A stretch of DNA of 64,000 nucleotides from Gallionella sp. Lineage in GTDB: Bacteria; Pseudomonadota; Gammaproteobacteria; Burkholderiales; Gallionellaceae. A program made the position numbers and the translations under genes. Below are positions 29,415 to 38,592 of the stretch, piece after piece. The notes beneath the pieces were generated by a model that saw nothing but the letters and a program-made list of their open reading frames with translations, did not search any database and was not told the DNA's origin. Each line of letters opens with the position of its first letter. Positions within the stretch are counted from its first letter, which is position 1. The stretch covers positions 62,001 to 126,000 of the forward strand of contig JAQTWT010000001.1 in the NCBI GenBank assembly GCA_028689145.1, given 5' to 3'.

Positions 29415-29441
29415 ATTTGGGACGGATTTTAGAATTTCAAG
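29415..29441 (-). promoter_or_regulatory. Sigma32 (RpoH)-type heat-shock promoter of hsp20
   Basis: On the minus strand CTTGAAA, 13-base spacer, CCCAAAT, close to the RpoH consensus CTTGAAA-N11-16-CCCCATNT. It sits 44-70 bases upstream of the hsp20 ATG. Confidence 0.72.
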
Positions 29442-29635
29442 CACTACTAATGAAAACAACTAAAAGCATTAAATGCTATTTATATTCAAATAAATATGAT
29501 CTATAACGTTTTGTGATTTAGTGAAATTATGACTGATCGGCTTTAATCTATTTTTAGTCAGAATCAGCTTCTGGCTCACTCCTACACCTCACCTCGCGAT
29601 ACTCATAGCAAGATGTCAGTCGTTGACAATTCAAT

Positions 29636-30538
29636 TCAACAGATAAGACCTTTTGCCTCGGTCAGCAAAAAATCCTTGAACGCCAGCGCCGCGCTGCTCA
29701 GACGTTTGTGGCTGCGGTGCGCGACGAACCAGTGACGTTTTAGCGGGAAGTGTTCGACGTTGAGCATGGCGAGCCGCTTGGTTTCCAGTTCCAGTTCGAT
29801 GCTGTGCAGCGACAGGATGCCCAGTCCCATGCCAGCCTGCACCGCCTGCTTGATTGCTTCGTTGGTTTCCATTTCCATACTGATATGCGGCTGAATCTTA
29901 TGTTCCGCGAAGATGCGTTCCATCGCGCTGCGCGTGCCGGAACCGGCTTCGCGCGACAGGAAGGTTTCGCTGGCAAGCTGCGCGAGTTTGACGCGCTTGA
30001 GTTTGGCCAGCGGATGGTCGGGGGCGGCGATCACCACCAGCGGATTGTCCAAGAACTTTTGCGCGCTGAGGTCCAGCCCGTCCGGCGGCTGGCCCATGAT
30101 GGCGAGGTCGGTGCTGTTGTCGGCCAGTTGTTTCAACACCGCGTCGCGGTTGGCGACTTGCAGGATCACGTTGATGTTCGGATGGCGCTGGCAGAATTTC
30201 GCCAGCAGGCGCGGGGTGAAGTAATTGGCGGTGTTGACCACCGACAGCACCAGTTTGCCCTGCCCCAGCCCTTTCATTTCGTCGAACAGCGCTTCCATTT
30301 CGGCAAGCTGTTGCGCGATACTGCGACTGTAATGAAACAGCTCGCGCCCCGCTTCGGTGAGAAAAATCTTTTTGCCCATCTGCTCGAACAGCGGCAGGCC
30401 GATATGCCCTTCCAGTTGCTTGATCTGCATGGACACCGCCGGTTGCGATAGGTATAGTTCCTCGGCTGCGCGCGAGTAATTCAGGTGGCTAGCCACCTTC
30501 TCGAAGACCTGGAGCTGACGCAGGGTGAAATTGAGCAT
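29636..30538 (-). CDS. cbbR: LysR-type regulator of RuBisCO genes (CbbR)
   Basis: N-terminal winged helix (LRQLQVFEKVASHLNYSRAA, YLSQPAVSMQIKQLEGHIGL) and a LysR substrate-binding domain. I start at ATG 30538 (MLNFTLRQLQVF), nine codons after the track start. It is divergent from cbbM across 132 bases with a T-N11-A palindrome, the standard CbbR arrangement. CbbR members sense Calvin-cycle metabolites (PEP, RuBP, NADPH in various species). ~300 aa, normal. Confidence 0.92.
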   Translation of the reverse strand: MLNFTLRQLQVFEKVASHLNYSRAAEELYLSQPAVSMQIKQLEGHIGLPLFEQMGKKIFLTEAGRELFHYSRSIAQQLAEMEALFDEMKGLGQGKLVLSVVNTANYFTPRLLAKFCQRHPNINVILQVANRDAVLKQLADNSTDLAIMGQPPDGLDLSAQKFLDNPLVVIAAPDHPLAKLKRVKLAQLASETFLSREAGSGTRSAMERIFAEHKIQPHISMEMETNEAIKQAVQAGMGLGILSLHSIELELETKRLAMLNVEHFPLKRHWFVAHRSHKRLSSAALAFKDFLLTEAKGLIC

Positions 30539-30568
30539 GGCAGGATTATAGCAAATCATAATCATTAC

Positions 30569-30583
30569 TTATGGTATTTATAA
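30569..30583 (+). promoter_or_regulatory. Candidate CbbR operator in the cbbR-cbbM gap
   Basis: TTATGGTATTTATAA is an inverted repeat containing T-N11-A (TATGGTATTTATA), the LysR-type core. It is near the cbbR start and ~20 bases upstream of TTGACT, a possible -35 for cbbM. The whole gap (30539-30670) is AT-rich. Confidence 0.55.
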
Positions 30584-30670
30584 AAACAATTGACTATCGT
30601 TTATATATTGATGCACCTATAGTGGCAACCGTTGCAAGTTAAACCAATCGTTCACACAGGAGATAAAGCT

Positions 30671-32050
30671 ATGGATCAATCGAATCGTTATGCGGATCTG
30701 AGTCTGAAAGAAGAAGACCTGATCAAGGGCGGCAATCACATTCTGGTTGCATACACCATGGAGCCTGCTGCGGGCACCGGTTATCTGGAAGCGGCCGCGC
30801 ATATCGCGGCGGAATCCTCCACCGGCACCAACGTGGAAGTGAGCACCACCGACGATTTCACCAAGGGCGTGGACGCGCTGGTGTACTTCATCGACGAAGC
30901 CAAGGGCATCATGAAGGTGGCTTACCCTAACGATCTGTTTGACCGCAACGTGACCGACGGGCGCGTGATGATCGTGTCATTCCTGACGCTGTGTATCGGC
31001 AACAATCAGGGCATGGGCGACATCGCGAATTTGCAGATGCAGGATTTCTACGTGCCGCCGCGCATGCTGCAACTGTTCGACGGCCCGGCCAAGGATATTT
31101 CCGACCTGTGGCGCATTCTCGGCCGCCCGGTCAAGGACGGCGGCTACATCTCCGGCACCATCATCAAACCGAAACTGGGCCTGCGCCCGGAACCGTTTGC
31201 CAAGGCGGCTTACCAGTTCTGGCTGGGCGGCGACTTCATCAAGAACGACGAGCCGCAAGGCAACCAGGTGTTCTGCCCGATCAAGAAAGTACTGCCGCTG
31301 GTTTACGATTCGCTCAAGCGCGCACAGGACGAAACCGGCCAGGCCAAATTGTTCTCGATGAACATCACCGCCGACGACCATTATGAAATGTGCGCCCGCG
31401 CCGATTTCGCGCTGGAAACCTTCGGCCCGGATGCGGACAAGGTGGCGTTCCTGGTGGACGGTTATGTCGGCGGCCCCGGCATGATTACCACGGCGCGCCG
31501 TCAATACCCGAGCCAGTACCTGCACTTCCACCGTGCCGGCCACGGTGCGGTGACTTCGCCTTCTTCCAAGCGGGGCTACACCGCGTTCGTGCTGGCCAAG
31601 ATGTCGCGTCTGCAGGGTGCTTCCGGCATCCACGTCGGCACCATGGGCTACGGCAAGATGGAAGGCGGCAAGGACGACCGCATCATCGCTTACATGATCG
31701 AACGCGATAGCTGCATGGGCCCGTTCTACCATCAGGAATGGTACGGCATGAAGCCGACCACCCCGATCATTTCCGGCGGCATGAATGCGCTGCGTCTGCC
31801 CGGCTTCTTCGAGAACCTCGGCCACGGCAACGTGATCAACACCGCAGGCGGCGGCTCTTACGGCCATATCGACTCCCCGGCTGCAGGCGCGATCTCGCTG
31901 CGTCAGGCTTACGATTGCTGGAAGTCCGGTTCCGATCCGATCCAGTACGCCAAGGAACACAAGGAATTTGCGCGCGCCTTCGAATCCTTCCCGAAAGATG
32001 CGGACAAGATATTCCCGGGCTGGCGCGAAAAGTTGGGCGTACACAAGTAA
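30671..32050 (+). CDS. cbbM: Ribulose-1,5-bisphosphate carboxylase/oxygenase, form II
   Basis: CO2-fixing enzyme of the Calvin cycle, form II (no small subunit). Start ATG 30671 ([20 protein letters not shown]) with CAGGAGATAAAGCT; the track start 13 codons earlier lacks a site. 459 aa as in Rhodospirillum rubrum. Active-site elements: [11 protein letters not shown] (K166), GGDFIKNDE (carbamylated lysine K191 with D/E ligands), HFHRAGHGA, loop 6 [11 protein letters not shown] (K329), and [13 protein letters not shown]. Followed by a terminator, then cbbQ and cbbO, which encode its activase. Form II suits low-O2, high-CO2 niches. Confidence 0.98.
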   Translation: MDQSNRYADLSLKEEDLIKGGNHILVAYTMEPAAGTGYLEAAAHIAAESSTGTNVEVSTTDDFTKGVDALVYFIDEAKGIMKVAYPNDLFDRNVTDGRVMIVSFLTLCIGNNQGMGDIANLQMQDFYVPPRMLQLFDGPAKDISDLWRILGRPVKDGGYISGTIIKPKLGLRPEPFAKAAYQFWLGGDFIKNDEPQGNQVFCPIKKVLPLVYDSLKRAQDETGQAKLFSMNITADDHYEMCARADFALETFGPDADKVAFLVDGYVGGPGMITTARRQYPSQYLHFHRAGHGAVTSPSSKRGYTAFVLAKMSRLQGASGIHVGTMGYGKMEGGKDDRIIAYMIERDSCMGPFYHQEWYGMKPTTPIISGGMNALRLPGFFENLGHGNVINTAGGGSYGHIDSPAAGAISLRQAYDCWKSGSDPIQYAKEHKEFARAFESFPKDADKIFPGWREKLGVHK

Positions 32051-32079
32051 ATTCAGTCTGAATAGAAGCTGTGATAACG

Positions 32080-32107
32080 CGCCCCCACTTGCTGGGGGCG
32101 TTTTGTT
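32080..32107 (+). terminator. Rho-independent terminator after cbbM
   Basis: CGCCCCCA-CTTGC-TGGGGGCG, a perfect eight-pair stem, followed by TTTTGTT. It probably limits read-through so that cbbQO are expressed below cbbM. Confidence 0.88.
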
Positions 32108-32125
32108 CCAAAATCAAAACCTGAT

Positions 32126-32166
32126 TCCCCTCGCCCGCTTGCGGGAGAGGGGCTAGGGGAGAGGGT
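32126..32166. repeat. Dispersed 'CCCGCTTGCGGGAGAGGGG' hairpin repeat, copy 2
   Basis: CCCCTCGCCCGCTTGCGGGAGAGGGGCTAGGGGAGAGGGTT. Its GGGGAGAGGG end forms the ribosome-binding site of cbbQ, as copy 1 does for the UDG gene. Confidence 0.85.
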
Positions 32167-32171
32167 TAGCC

Positions 32172-32975
32172 ATGACAGACAAAGACCAGTATAAGGTTCA
32201 TCAGCAGCCGTTCTACCAAGCGCAGGGCGACGAGGTCGCGCTGTATGAGGCGGCCTACACGGCTCGTCTGCCGGTGATGATCAAAGGCCCGACCGGCTGC
32301 GGCAAATCGCGCTTCATCGAATACATGGCGTGGAAACTGGACAAGCCGCTGATCACGGTGGCGTGCAACGAGGACATGACCGCCAGCGATCTGGTCGGGC
32401 GCTATCTGCTCGATGCCAACGGCACGCGCTGGCTGGACGGCCCACTGACTACCGCCGCGCGCATCGGCGCGATCTGCTATCTCGACGAAATCGTCGAGGC
32501 GCGTCAGGACACCACAGTGGTGATCCATCCGCTGACCGACCACCGGCGCACCTTGCCGCTGGACAAGAAGGGCGAACTGCTGGCGGCGCATCCCGATTTT
32601 CAGCTGGTGATTTCCTACAACCCCGGCTATCAAAGCCTGATGAAGGATTTGAAGCAGTCCACCAAACAGCGCTTCACCGCGTTCGATTTCGACTATCCGG
32701 CGGCCGATGTCGAAACAGAAATTCTGTGCAAGGAAACCGGCATGGACCAGGAGCTGTCGGCCAAACTGGTGAAGATCGGCGCGACGGCGCGCAACCTGAA
32801 AGGACACGGTCTGGACGAGGGCATCTCGACGCGCCTGCTGGTGTATGCGGCGACGCTGATCAAGGGCGGCGTTGCGCCGCGCGCGGCGTGCCGCATGGCG
32901 CTGGTGCGACCGATCACCGACGATGCGGACATCCGCGACACGCTGGATCACGCGATCGACGCGGTATTTGTGTAG
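32172..32975 (+). CDS. cbbQ: RuBisCO activase AAA+ subunit CbbQ
   Basis: MoxR-type AAA+ ATPase (NirQ/NorQ/CbbQ family) that, with CbbO, removes inhibitory sugar phosphates from RuBisCO. Walker A GPTGCGKSRFIEYMAWKLDK (residues ~37-56), Walker B ICYLDEIVEAR, sensor VISYNPGYQSL, and the C-terminal RAACRMALVRPITDD. 267 aa, full length. Start ATG 32172 with GGGGAGAGGG from the upstream repeat. The stop TAG (32973-32975) is part of the GTAG foot of the next REP. Confidence 0.96.
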   Translation: MTDKDQYKVHQQPFYQAQGDEVALYEAAYTARLPVMIKGPTGCGKSRFIEYMAWKLDKPLITVACNEDMTASDLVGRYLLDANGTRWLDGPLTTAARIGAICYLDEIVEARQDTTVVIHPLTDHRRTLPLDKKGELLAAHPDFQLVISYNPGYQSLMKDLKQSTKQRFTAFDFDYPAADVETEILCKETGMDQELSAKLVKIGATARNLKGHGLDEGISTRLLVYAATLIKGGVAPRAACRMALVRPITDDADIRDTLDHAIDAVFV

Positions 32976-33039
32976 GTGCGGATTTATCCGCACTGCGCTA
33001 TTCAGGCAACAATAATTGTGCGAATGAATTCGCACCTAC
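32972..33039. repeat. GTAG/CTAC-footed repeat pair between cbbQ and cbbO
   Basis: GTAGGTGCGGATTTATCCGCAC ... GTGCGAATGAATTCGCACCTAC. The first TAG is the cbbQ stop codon. The stem family GTAGGTGCG differs from the GTAGGGGCG one. Confidence 0.85.
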
Positions 33040-33062
33040 GCAGGTCGTAACCCACACTTTTT

Positions 33063-35450
33063 GTGCTGAAAATAATGGAAACTGCAACCCTGCCCACCGA
33101 ACTGGCAACCTACTGGAAGCAGCTCGACTGCGGGTTCCCGCGCGTCGAGACGGTGTTTGCCGATTGCCTGCGCGAAGCATTGGCGACACTGTCGCGGCAG
33201 GGCGTGGATGACTATATCGAGCAGGCGCGTTTTCTCGGCAAGATGGGACGCGGAGCGGAACCGATTCTGATCTTTCTCGAAGAGTGGCCTGCCGTCGCAA
33301 AAATTCTGGGCGAAACCGCGCTGCCGGACATCATGGCGGCGATCCGGCGCATGTGGAAATCGCCCAACGGCAAGGCGATCACGCCGTTCCTGCAATCGCT
33401 ACCAACCACTGCAAGACGCTTGCATTCGGCAGAACAGTTGCGCGTTTATATCGACATCGTGCTGGATATGATGGAGCGCACCACCGGCTCGGTCCACGGC
33501 ATTCATCAGACCTTTCCCAGTCCGGGGCTGCCGGAAATATTCAAACAGGTTTCTGTGCTGCTCGGCCAACTTTCTCTGGCGGGACTGAAGAACTGGGTGG
33601 ATTACGGGGTGCGCCATTACGACGACCATCCCGACCGGCAGATCGACTATTTCAGCCTGCAATCGGCGGACAGCCGCGCGGTGTTGCAGCGCGAGCGGCA
33701 CGGCACGCTGCTGGTGGACAACGAGCGCAAGCTGGATATGTATCTGCGCGGGCTGTGGCAGGACGAGGACCATCTGATCCCTTATTCCGGCGCATTCGAT
33801 GAATTGCGCCAGCCGGTTCCGTATTACGACCAGTTGGGTATTCGTTTGCCGGATGCGTATGACGACTTCATCTCCCCTCTCCCGCTTGCGGGAGAGGGGC
33901 TGGGGGGAGAGGGTGCGCAAGGAAGCCCTCTCTCCAACTCTCTCCCGTTGAACGGGAGAGAGAGCAATCGTCTCCCTGCGGGAGAGATTATTATTTCTGG
34001 ATTGGACCGCTACCGCGCCGCGCTGGCGCATATCGCCGCGCATCGCCGCTGGACCACTGCGATTTTTGCCGACAATTTCAGCCCGTTCCAGCGCATGGCG
34101 GTGGAGTTCATCGAGGACAGCCGCGTGGAATATCTGGCGATGCGCGAGTATCCCGGCCTGCGACGCATCTTCATGACGCTGCATCCGGTCCCCGCCGAAG
34201 ACGCTTGCGATCCTGAGTTGGAATCCGGCGTGCGTCATCGTCTGGCAATGCTGTCGCGCGCGCTGCTTGATCCGGCGCATCCCTACCGAAATCCACACAT
34301 CATCGGGTGCGCGCAACGCTTCCATGAACTGATGCGACAAGGAGATGCCGGCACGCAAGAGATGGCCGATTTGGCGGTTTCGTTCGTCGCCAGAACTCGC
34401 CTGCAGAGTGACAACCTCGCCAAGATGCATTTCAAAGATACGGTGGTGGATTACCGCGACGACAACCGCCAGATGTGGAAATTCATCGAGCAGGGCGACG
34501 AGGAAGAAGCGTTCGACGAACCGCGCAAGATCGAACCGGGCGAGGAACTCAAAGGTTTGCCGCCGCGCCATTACCACGAGTGGGATTACCACAGCCAGAA
34601 CTACCGCCCGGACTGGGTGAGCGTGTACGAGGCGTTGCATCCGCAGGGCAATGCCGCGGACATCGACAGGCTGCTGGACAAGCATGCCGCGCTGGCCAAA
34701 CGGCTGAAGAAGCTGCTCGACCTGATCAAGCCGCAGGACAAGGTGCGTATCCGCTATCAGGAAGACGGCAGCGAGCTGGATCTGGATGTCGCGCTGCGTT
34801 CGCTGATCGACTACAAGAGCGGCGCGACACCCGATCCGCGCATCAACATGAGCCACCGAACCAGCGGGCGCAGCATCGCGGTGATGCTGTTGCTGGATTT
34901 GTCGGAATCGCTCAACGAAAAAGCGGCGGGCTGCGACCAGACCATTCTTGAACTGAGCCGGGAAGCGGTATCGCTGCTGGGCTGGGCAGTGGAAAAACTC
35001 GGCGACCCGTTCGCCATCGCCGGATTTCATTCCAACACCCGCCACGATGTGCGCTACCTGCATATCAAGGGTTACAGCGAGCCTTGGGACGACCAAGTCA
35101 AGGGTCGGCTGGCGGCAATACAGGCCGGTTATTCCACACGCATGGGCGCGGCGATGCGCCATGCCGCACATTATCTGGAGCAGCAACAAGCCGATAAGAA
35201 ACTGATGCTAATTCTCACCGACGGCGAACCGTCGGATGTGGACAGCAAGGACGGGCGATTGCTGATTGCGGATGCGCGGCAGGCAGTGATGGAACTGGAC
35301 CGGCAGGGCATTTACACCTATTGCATCAACCTTGATTCCAAGGCGGATGAATATGTCGCGGATATTTTCGGCAAGCAATACACCATCATCGACCGGGTGG
35401 AGCAGTTACCGGAAAAATTGCCGCAACTTTTTATTTCACTCACCAAATAA
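33063..35450 (+). CDS. cbbO: RuBisCO activase adaptor CbbO (VWA domain), with an in-frame repeat insertion
   Basis: Adaptor of the CbbQO activase; its von Willebrand A domain docks on RuBisCO. The C-terminal VWA (~600-795) has the MIDAS motif LLLDLSESLNEKA, IAGFHSNTRHDVRY and LILTDGEPSDVDSKDG. The N-terminal half (ATYWKQLDCGFPRVETVFADCL in part) and MWKFIEQGDEEEAFDEP are typical. Residues ~270-310 (SPLPLAGEGLGGEGAQGSPL onward) are encoded by hairpin repeats (33873-33990), so the ~795-aa length exceeds the natural core by about 40. Start is GTG 33063 (track) or ATG 33075; neither has a clear ribosome-binding site. Confidence 0.94.
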   Translation: MLKIMETATLPTELATYWKQLDCGFPRVETVFADCLREALATLSRQGVDDYIEQARFLGKMGRGAEPILIFLEEWPAVAKILGETALPDIMAAIRRMWKSPNGKAITPFLQSLPTTARRLHSAEQLRVYIDIVLDMMERTTGSVHGIHQTFPSPGLPEIFKQVSVLLGQLSLAGLKNWVDYGVRHYDDHPDRQIDYFSLQSADSRAVLQRERHGTLLVDNERKLDMYLRGLWQDEDHLIPYSGAFDELRQPVPYYDQLGIRLPDAYDDFISPLPLAGEGLGGEGAQGSPLSNSLPLNGRESNRLPAGEIIISGLDRYRAALAHIAAHRRWTTAIFADNFSPFQRMAVEFIEDSRVEYLAMREYPGLRRIFMTLHPVPAEDACDPELESGVRHRLAMLSRALLDPAHPYRNPHIIGCAQRFHELMRQGDAGTQEMADLAVSFVARTRLQSDNLAKMHFKDTVVDYRDDNRQMWKFIEQGDEEEAFDEPRKIEPGEELKGLPPRHYHEWDYHSQNYRPDWVSVYEALHPQGNAADIDRLLDKHAALAKRLKKLLDLIKPQDKVRIRYQEDGSELDLDVALRSLIDYKSGATPDPRINMSHRTSGRSIAVMLLLDLSESLNEKAAGCDQTILELSREAVSLLGWAVEKLGDPFAIAGFHSNTRHDVRYLHIKGYSEPWDDQVKGRLAAIQAGYSTRMGAAMRHAAHYLEQQQADKKLMLILTDGEPSDVDSKDGRLLIADARQAVMELDRQGIYTYCINLDSKADEYVADIFGKQYTIIDRVEQLPEKLPQLFISLTK
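33873..33990. repeat. Array of hairpin repeats inserted in frame within cbbO
   Basis: CCCCTCTCCCGCTTGCGGGAGAGGGG, then CTGGGGGGAGAGGG, CTCTCTCCAACTCTCTCCCGTTGAACGGGAGAGAGAG and CTCCCTGCGGGAGAG. Three stem-loops of the same family as 1526-1568 and 32126-32166; the reading frame stays open through all of them. Confidence 0.85.
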
Positions 35451-35530
35451 CCCTAACTAAATAGCCATATAGAGCAAAGCAGAAAAGCGGTAAAATTGTA
35501 CAAATTGATAATCTTAAAAAGGAAGAAGCC

Positions 35531-36532
35531 ATGAGTAAGAGTTTGATCCAATTCATCATCGAAGAACAACGCACCATTCCGGGAGCAACCGGCGATTTCA
35601 CCGGCCTGATCAGCGATGTCGTGATCGCCTGCAAGCAGATCGCGCACGATGTAAACAAGGGTGCGCTGATCGGCGTGCTGGGCAGTGCGGGCAGCGAGAA
35701 TGTGCAGGGCGAAACCCAGAAGAAACTGGACATCATCACCAACGAAATCTTCATCAAATCGACCGAGTGGTCTGGCCACCTTGCCGCGATGGCTTCGGAA
35801 GAAATGGACGATGTTTATCACATTCCGGCCCGTTATCCGAAGGGCAAGTATTTGCTGGTGTTCGACCCGCTCGACGGCTCATCCAACATCGACGTAAATA
35901 TTTCCGTCGGCACGATCTTCTCGATCCTGCGCGCACCGAAAGGCATTGAGAACCCGACTGCGGCGGACTTTCTGCAACCCGGTACCACGCAGGCTTGCGC
36001 CGGTTATGCACTGTACGGACCTTCAACCATGCTGGTAATCACCAGCGGGCACGGCGTGAACGGTTTTACGCTGGATAGCGACATCGGCGAGTTCATGCTG
36101 ACCCATCCGAATATGACCATTCCGGCGGACACGCTGGAGTTCGCCATCAATGCCTCCAATGAGCGCTTCTGGGAAAAACCGGTGCAGCGTTACGTCGATG
36201 AGTGCATCGCGGGCAAGAACGGGCCGCGCGGCATCAACTTCAACATGCGCTGGATCGCGTCGATGGTGGCCGAAGTGCACCGTATCCTGATCCGCGGCGG
36301 CGTGTTCATGTACCCGAAGGACACCAAAGACCCGACCAAGGCCGGCAAGCTGCGCCTGCTGTACGAGGCGAACCCGATGTCCTTCATCGTGGAACAGGCT
36401 GGCGGCCTATCGTCCACGGGCTACGGGCGCATCATGGACATCAAGCCTTCCGAACTGCATCAGCGCGTGCCGGTGATCCTCGGTTCGAAGAACGAGGTCG
36501 AGCGTATCGTCGGTTATCACAAGGAGGCATAA
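35531..36532 (+). CDS. fbp: Fructose-1,6-bisphosphatase, class I
   Basis: Dephosphorylates fructose-1,6-bisphosphate for the Calvin cycle and gluconeogenesis. Signatures: [10 protein letters not shown], the metal site [20 protein letters not shown] (quoted in part: [12 protein letters not shown]), and [21 protein letters not shown] (in part: [17 protein letters not shown]). 333 aa, normal class I length. ATG 35531 is preceded by AAAGGAAGAAGCC. Placed 80 bases after cbbO, it is plausibly in the same regulon. Confidence 0.97.
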   Translation: MSKSLIQFIIEEQRTIPGATGDFTGLISDVVIACKQIAHDVNKGALIGVLGSAGSENVQGETQKKLDIITNEIFIKSTEWSGHLAAMASEEMDDVYHIPARYPKGKYLLVFDPLDGSSNIDVNISVGTIFSILRAPKGIENPTAADFLQPGTTQACAGYALYGPSTMLVITSGHGVNGFTLDSDIGEFMLTHPNMTIPADTLEFAINASNERFWEKPVQRYVDECIAGKNGPRGINFNMRWIASMVAEVHRILIRGGVFMYPKDTKDPTKAGKLRLLYEANPMSFIVEQAGGLSSTGYGRIMDIKPSELHQRVPVILGSKNEVERIVGYHKEA

Positions 36533-36536
36533 AAAC

Positions 36537-37031
36537 ATGGGCATCAAGCCACTGGTTTCCATCGTAATGGGCAGCGCGAACGACTGGGAGATCATGCAGC
36601 AGACCGCGCGCGCTTTGCAGGACTTCGGAGTGGCATTCGATGCACGAGTGATATCCGCGCATCGCTCACCTGACCTGCTGTTCGATTACATCAAGGAAAT
36701 CAGCGCGCAAGGCGTGCAGTGTTTCATCGCCGGAGCGGGCGGTGCCGCACACTTGGCCGGTGTAATCGCCGGGAAGACCACTCTGCCGGTGCTGGGCGTA
36801 CCGATCCCGTCCAAATATCTGAAGGGGATGGACTCGCTGCTGTCCATCGTGCAAATGCCCAAGGGCATCCCGGTGGCGACCTTTGCAATCGGCGAGGCGG
36901 GCGCGGCGAATGCCGGCCTGTTCGCCGTTGCGATGCTGGCGCTGAATGATGCGGAATTGGCGCAGAAGCTGTCTGACTACCGCAAGCAGCAGGCGGAACA
37001 GATCGCCGCCACCACGCTACCCACTTTGTAA
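36537..37031 (+). CDS. purE: N5-carboxyaminoimidazole ribonucleotide mutase
   Basis: Moves the carboxyl group of N5-CAIR to make CAIR in purine synthesis. Class I Pur[18 protein letters not shown], the active site [27 protein letters not shown] and [15 protein letters not shown]. 164 aa. It lies five bases after fbp and 13 before purC. The purK partner that uses bicarbonate is not in the window. Position beside a carbonic anhydrase gene is noted in findings. Confidence 0.97.
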   Translation: MGIKPLVSIVMGSANDWEIMQQTARALQDFGVAFDARVISAHRSPDLLFDYIKEISAQGVQCFIAGAGGAAHLAGVIAGKTTLPVLGVPIPSKYLKGMDSLLSIVQMPKGIPVATFAIGEAGAANAGLFAVAMLALNDAELAQKLSDYRKQQAEQIAATTLPTL

Positions 37032-37044
37032 TCCGAGGTTTTCC

Positions 37045-37929
37045 ATGTCTGTTTTGCACGAATCCAATCTCACCAGCCTGAAGTTTCTGCACCGCGGCAA
37101 GGTGCGCGACCTGTATGAAGTGGATGCCGATCATCTGTTGATCGTGCAGACCGACAGGTTGTCCGCCTTCGACGTGATCCTGCCCGACCCGATCCCCGGC
37201 AAGGGCGAGGTGCTGACTGCCGTGTCGAACTTCTGGTTCAACAAGTTGGCTCATGTCATCCCGAATCACCTAACCGGCATCGCGCCGGAATCGGTGGTCA
37301 AGGGTGCAGAGGAACAGGCGCAAGTGCGCGGTCGTGCCTTCGTCACCAAAAAACTCAAGCCGCTGCCGATCGAGTCGATCGTGCGCGGCTATCTGGTCGG
37401 CTCCGGATGGAAGGATTATCAGAAGACCGGCGCGGTGTGCGGCATCGCCCTGCCTGCCGGATTGCGCGAGGCGGAAAAATTGCCGCAGCCGTTGTTCACC
37501 CCGTCCACCAAGGCGGCGGTCGGCGACCACGACGAGAATATTTCTTTTGCACAAGCTGCCGAATTGCTCGGTGAAGCACGCGCCAAAGAAGTACGCGATG
37601 CAACGCTGGCGCTGTACACCGAGGCGGCGAATTATGCGGCAAGCAAGGGCATCATCATCGCCGATACCAAATTCGAATTCGGTGTGGATACTGCGGGCAA
37701 GTTATATTTGATCGACGAGGCGCTTACGCCTGATTCTTCGCGCTTCTGGCCTGCAGATCAATACAGCGTCGGCTGCAATCCGCCCAGTTTCGACAAACAG
37801 TTTGTGCGCGACTGGCTGGAGTCGTCCGGCTGGAACAAGCAACCGCCCGCGCCGCATATCCCGCAAGAAGTGCTGCAAAAAACCGCCGACAAATACCATG
37901 AAGCAGCGCAACGCCTGACCGGTGCATGA
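37045..37929 (+). CDS. purC: Phosphoribosylaminoimidazole-succinocarboxamide synthase
   Basis: SAICAR synthase: ligates aspartate to CAIR with ATP. I start at ATG 37045 ([30 protein letters not shown] in part), with CCGAGGTTTTCC upstream; the track start 33 codons earlier lies inside purE. Landmarks: [40 protein letters not shown] and [13 protein letters not shown]. 294 aa, the longer class seen in betaproteobacteria. The stop overlaps the next ATG (ATGA). Confidence 0.97.
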   Translation: MSVLHESNLTSLKFLHRGKVRDLYEVDADHLLIVQTDRLSAFDVILPDPIPGKGEVLTAVSNFWFNKLAHVIPNHLTGIAPESVVKGAEEQAQVRGRAFVTKKLKPLPIESIVRGYLVGSGWKDYQKTGAVCGIALPAGLREAEKLPQPLFTPSTKAAVGDHDENISFAQAAELLGEARAKEVRDATLALYTEAANYAASKGIIIADTKFEFGVDTAGKLYLIDEALTPDSSRFWPADQYSVGCNPPSFDKQFVRDWLESSGWNKQPPAPHIPQEVLQKTADKYHEAAQRLTGA

Positions 37930-38555
37930 GTTCGACCAAACAGCTCATTGAGGGCTTTGCACGCTTCCGCGAAAAACATTTTTCGCAGGATGATGCATTG
38001 TTCCGCGAATTGGTCGAACAGGGCCAGACACCGAAAACACTGGTGGTTGCCTGCTGCGATGCGCGCGTCGATCCGGCCCTGATTCTGGACTGCGCGCCGG
38101 GCGACCTGTTTGTGGTGCGCAACGTGGCCAATCTCGTTCCTCCCGCAGAAAACCAGGGGCATTACCACGGCACCAGCGCGGCGCTGGAATTTGGCGTGCG
38201 CAAACTGAATGTCGAACACATCGTCGTGCTGGGACATGCGCATTGCGGCGGCATCCATGCGCTAATGGCAGGTGACGTGCAAAAAGAAGACGCGTTCATT
38301 TCTGAATGGATGGGCATCGCCGATGCTGCACGGGAACAGGTAAACAGGGAATGTTTGGCTACCGACGATGCCGAGCGCCAGCGCGCCTGCGAACAGCAGG
38401 CGATACTGGTTTCACTGAATAATTTGATGACTTTCCCGTGGATACGCGGGCGTGTCGAACAAGGCACACTCGCGCTGCATGGCTGGTATTTTGATATCGA
38501 GCACGGCGAGTTGCTGGGCTACAATGCAACAGCCTGCCAATTTGAGGTGCTGTAG
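37926..38555 (+). CDS. Beta-carbonic anhydrase
   Basis: Interconverts CO2 and bicarbonate. Zinc ligands are the cysteine of ACCDARVDP with the Asp-Arg dyad, and the His/Cys of [24 protein letters not shown] and [13 protein letters not shown] are also typical. 209 aa, cytoplasmic (no signal peptide). It starts within the purC stop (ATGA) in the same transcription unit as purE-purC. The TAG stop is part of the following GTAG repeat. Likely supplies CO2 to RuBisCO or bicarbonate to carboxylases. Confidence 0.95.
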   Translation: MSSTKQLIEGFARFREKHFSQDDALFRELVEQGQTPKTLVVACCDARVDPALILDCAPGDLFVVRNVANLVPPAENQGHYHGTSAALEFGVRKLNVEHIVVLGHAHCGGIHALMAGDVQKEDAFISEWMGIADAAREQVNRECLATDDAERQRACEQQAILVSLNNLMTFPWIRGRVEQGTLALHGWYFDIEHGELLGYNATACQFEVL

Positions 38556-38579
38556 GGGCGCAATCAATCGCGCCCCTAC
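38552..38579. repeat. GTAG/CTAC-footed hairpin after the carbonic anhydrase gene
   Basis: GTAGGGGCGCAATCAATCGCGCCCCTAC; the TAG is the carbonic anhydrase stop codon. It lies between convergent genes and may act as bidirectional transcript end. Confidence 0.85.
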
Positions 38580-38592
38580 AGTTACAACAAAA

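Noticed and set aside
30590-30623. TTGACT with TATAGT as a cbbM sigma70 promoter
   Set aside because: The spacing (22 bases) is too long for a standard promoter; mentioned only as a possible -35 near the CbbR palindrome.
30977-32044. 355-aa minus-strand ORF opposite cbbM
   Set aside because: Antisense shadow of RuBisCO, which is certain on the plus strand.
33399-35189. 596-aa minus-strand ORF opposite cbbO
   Set aside because: Shadow of the high-GC cbbO frame; no domain sense, no ribosome-binding site, and the sense strand encodes clear CbbO motifs.
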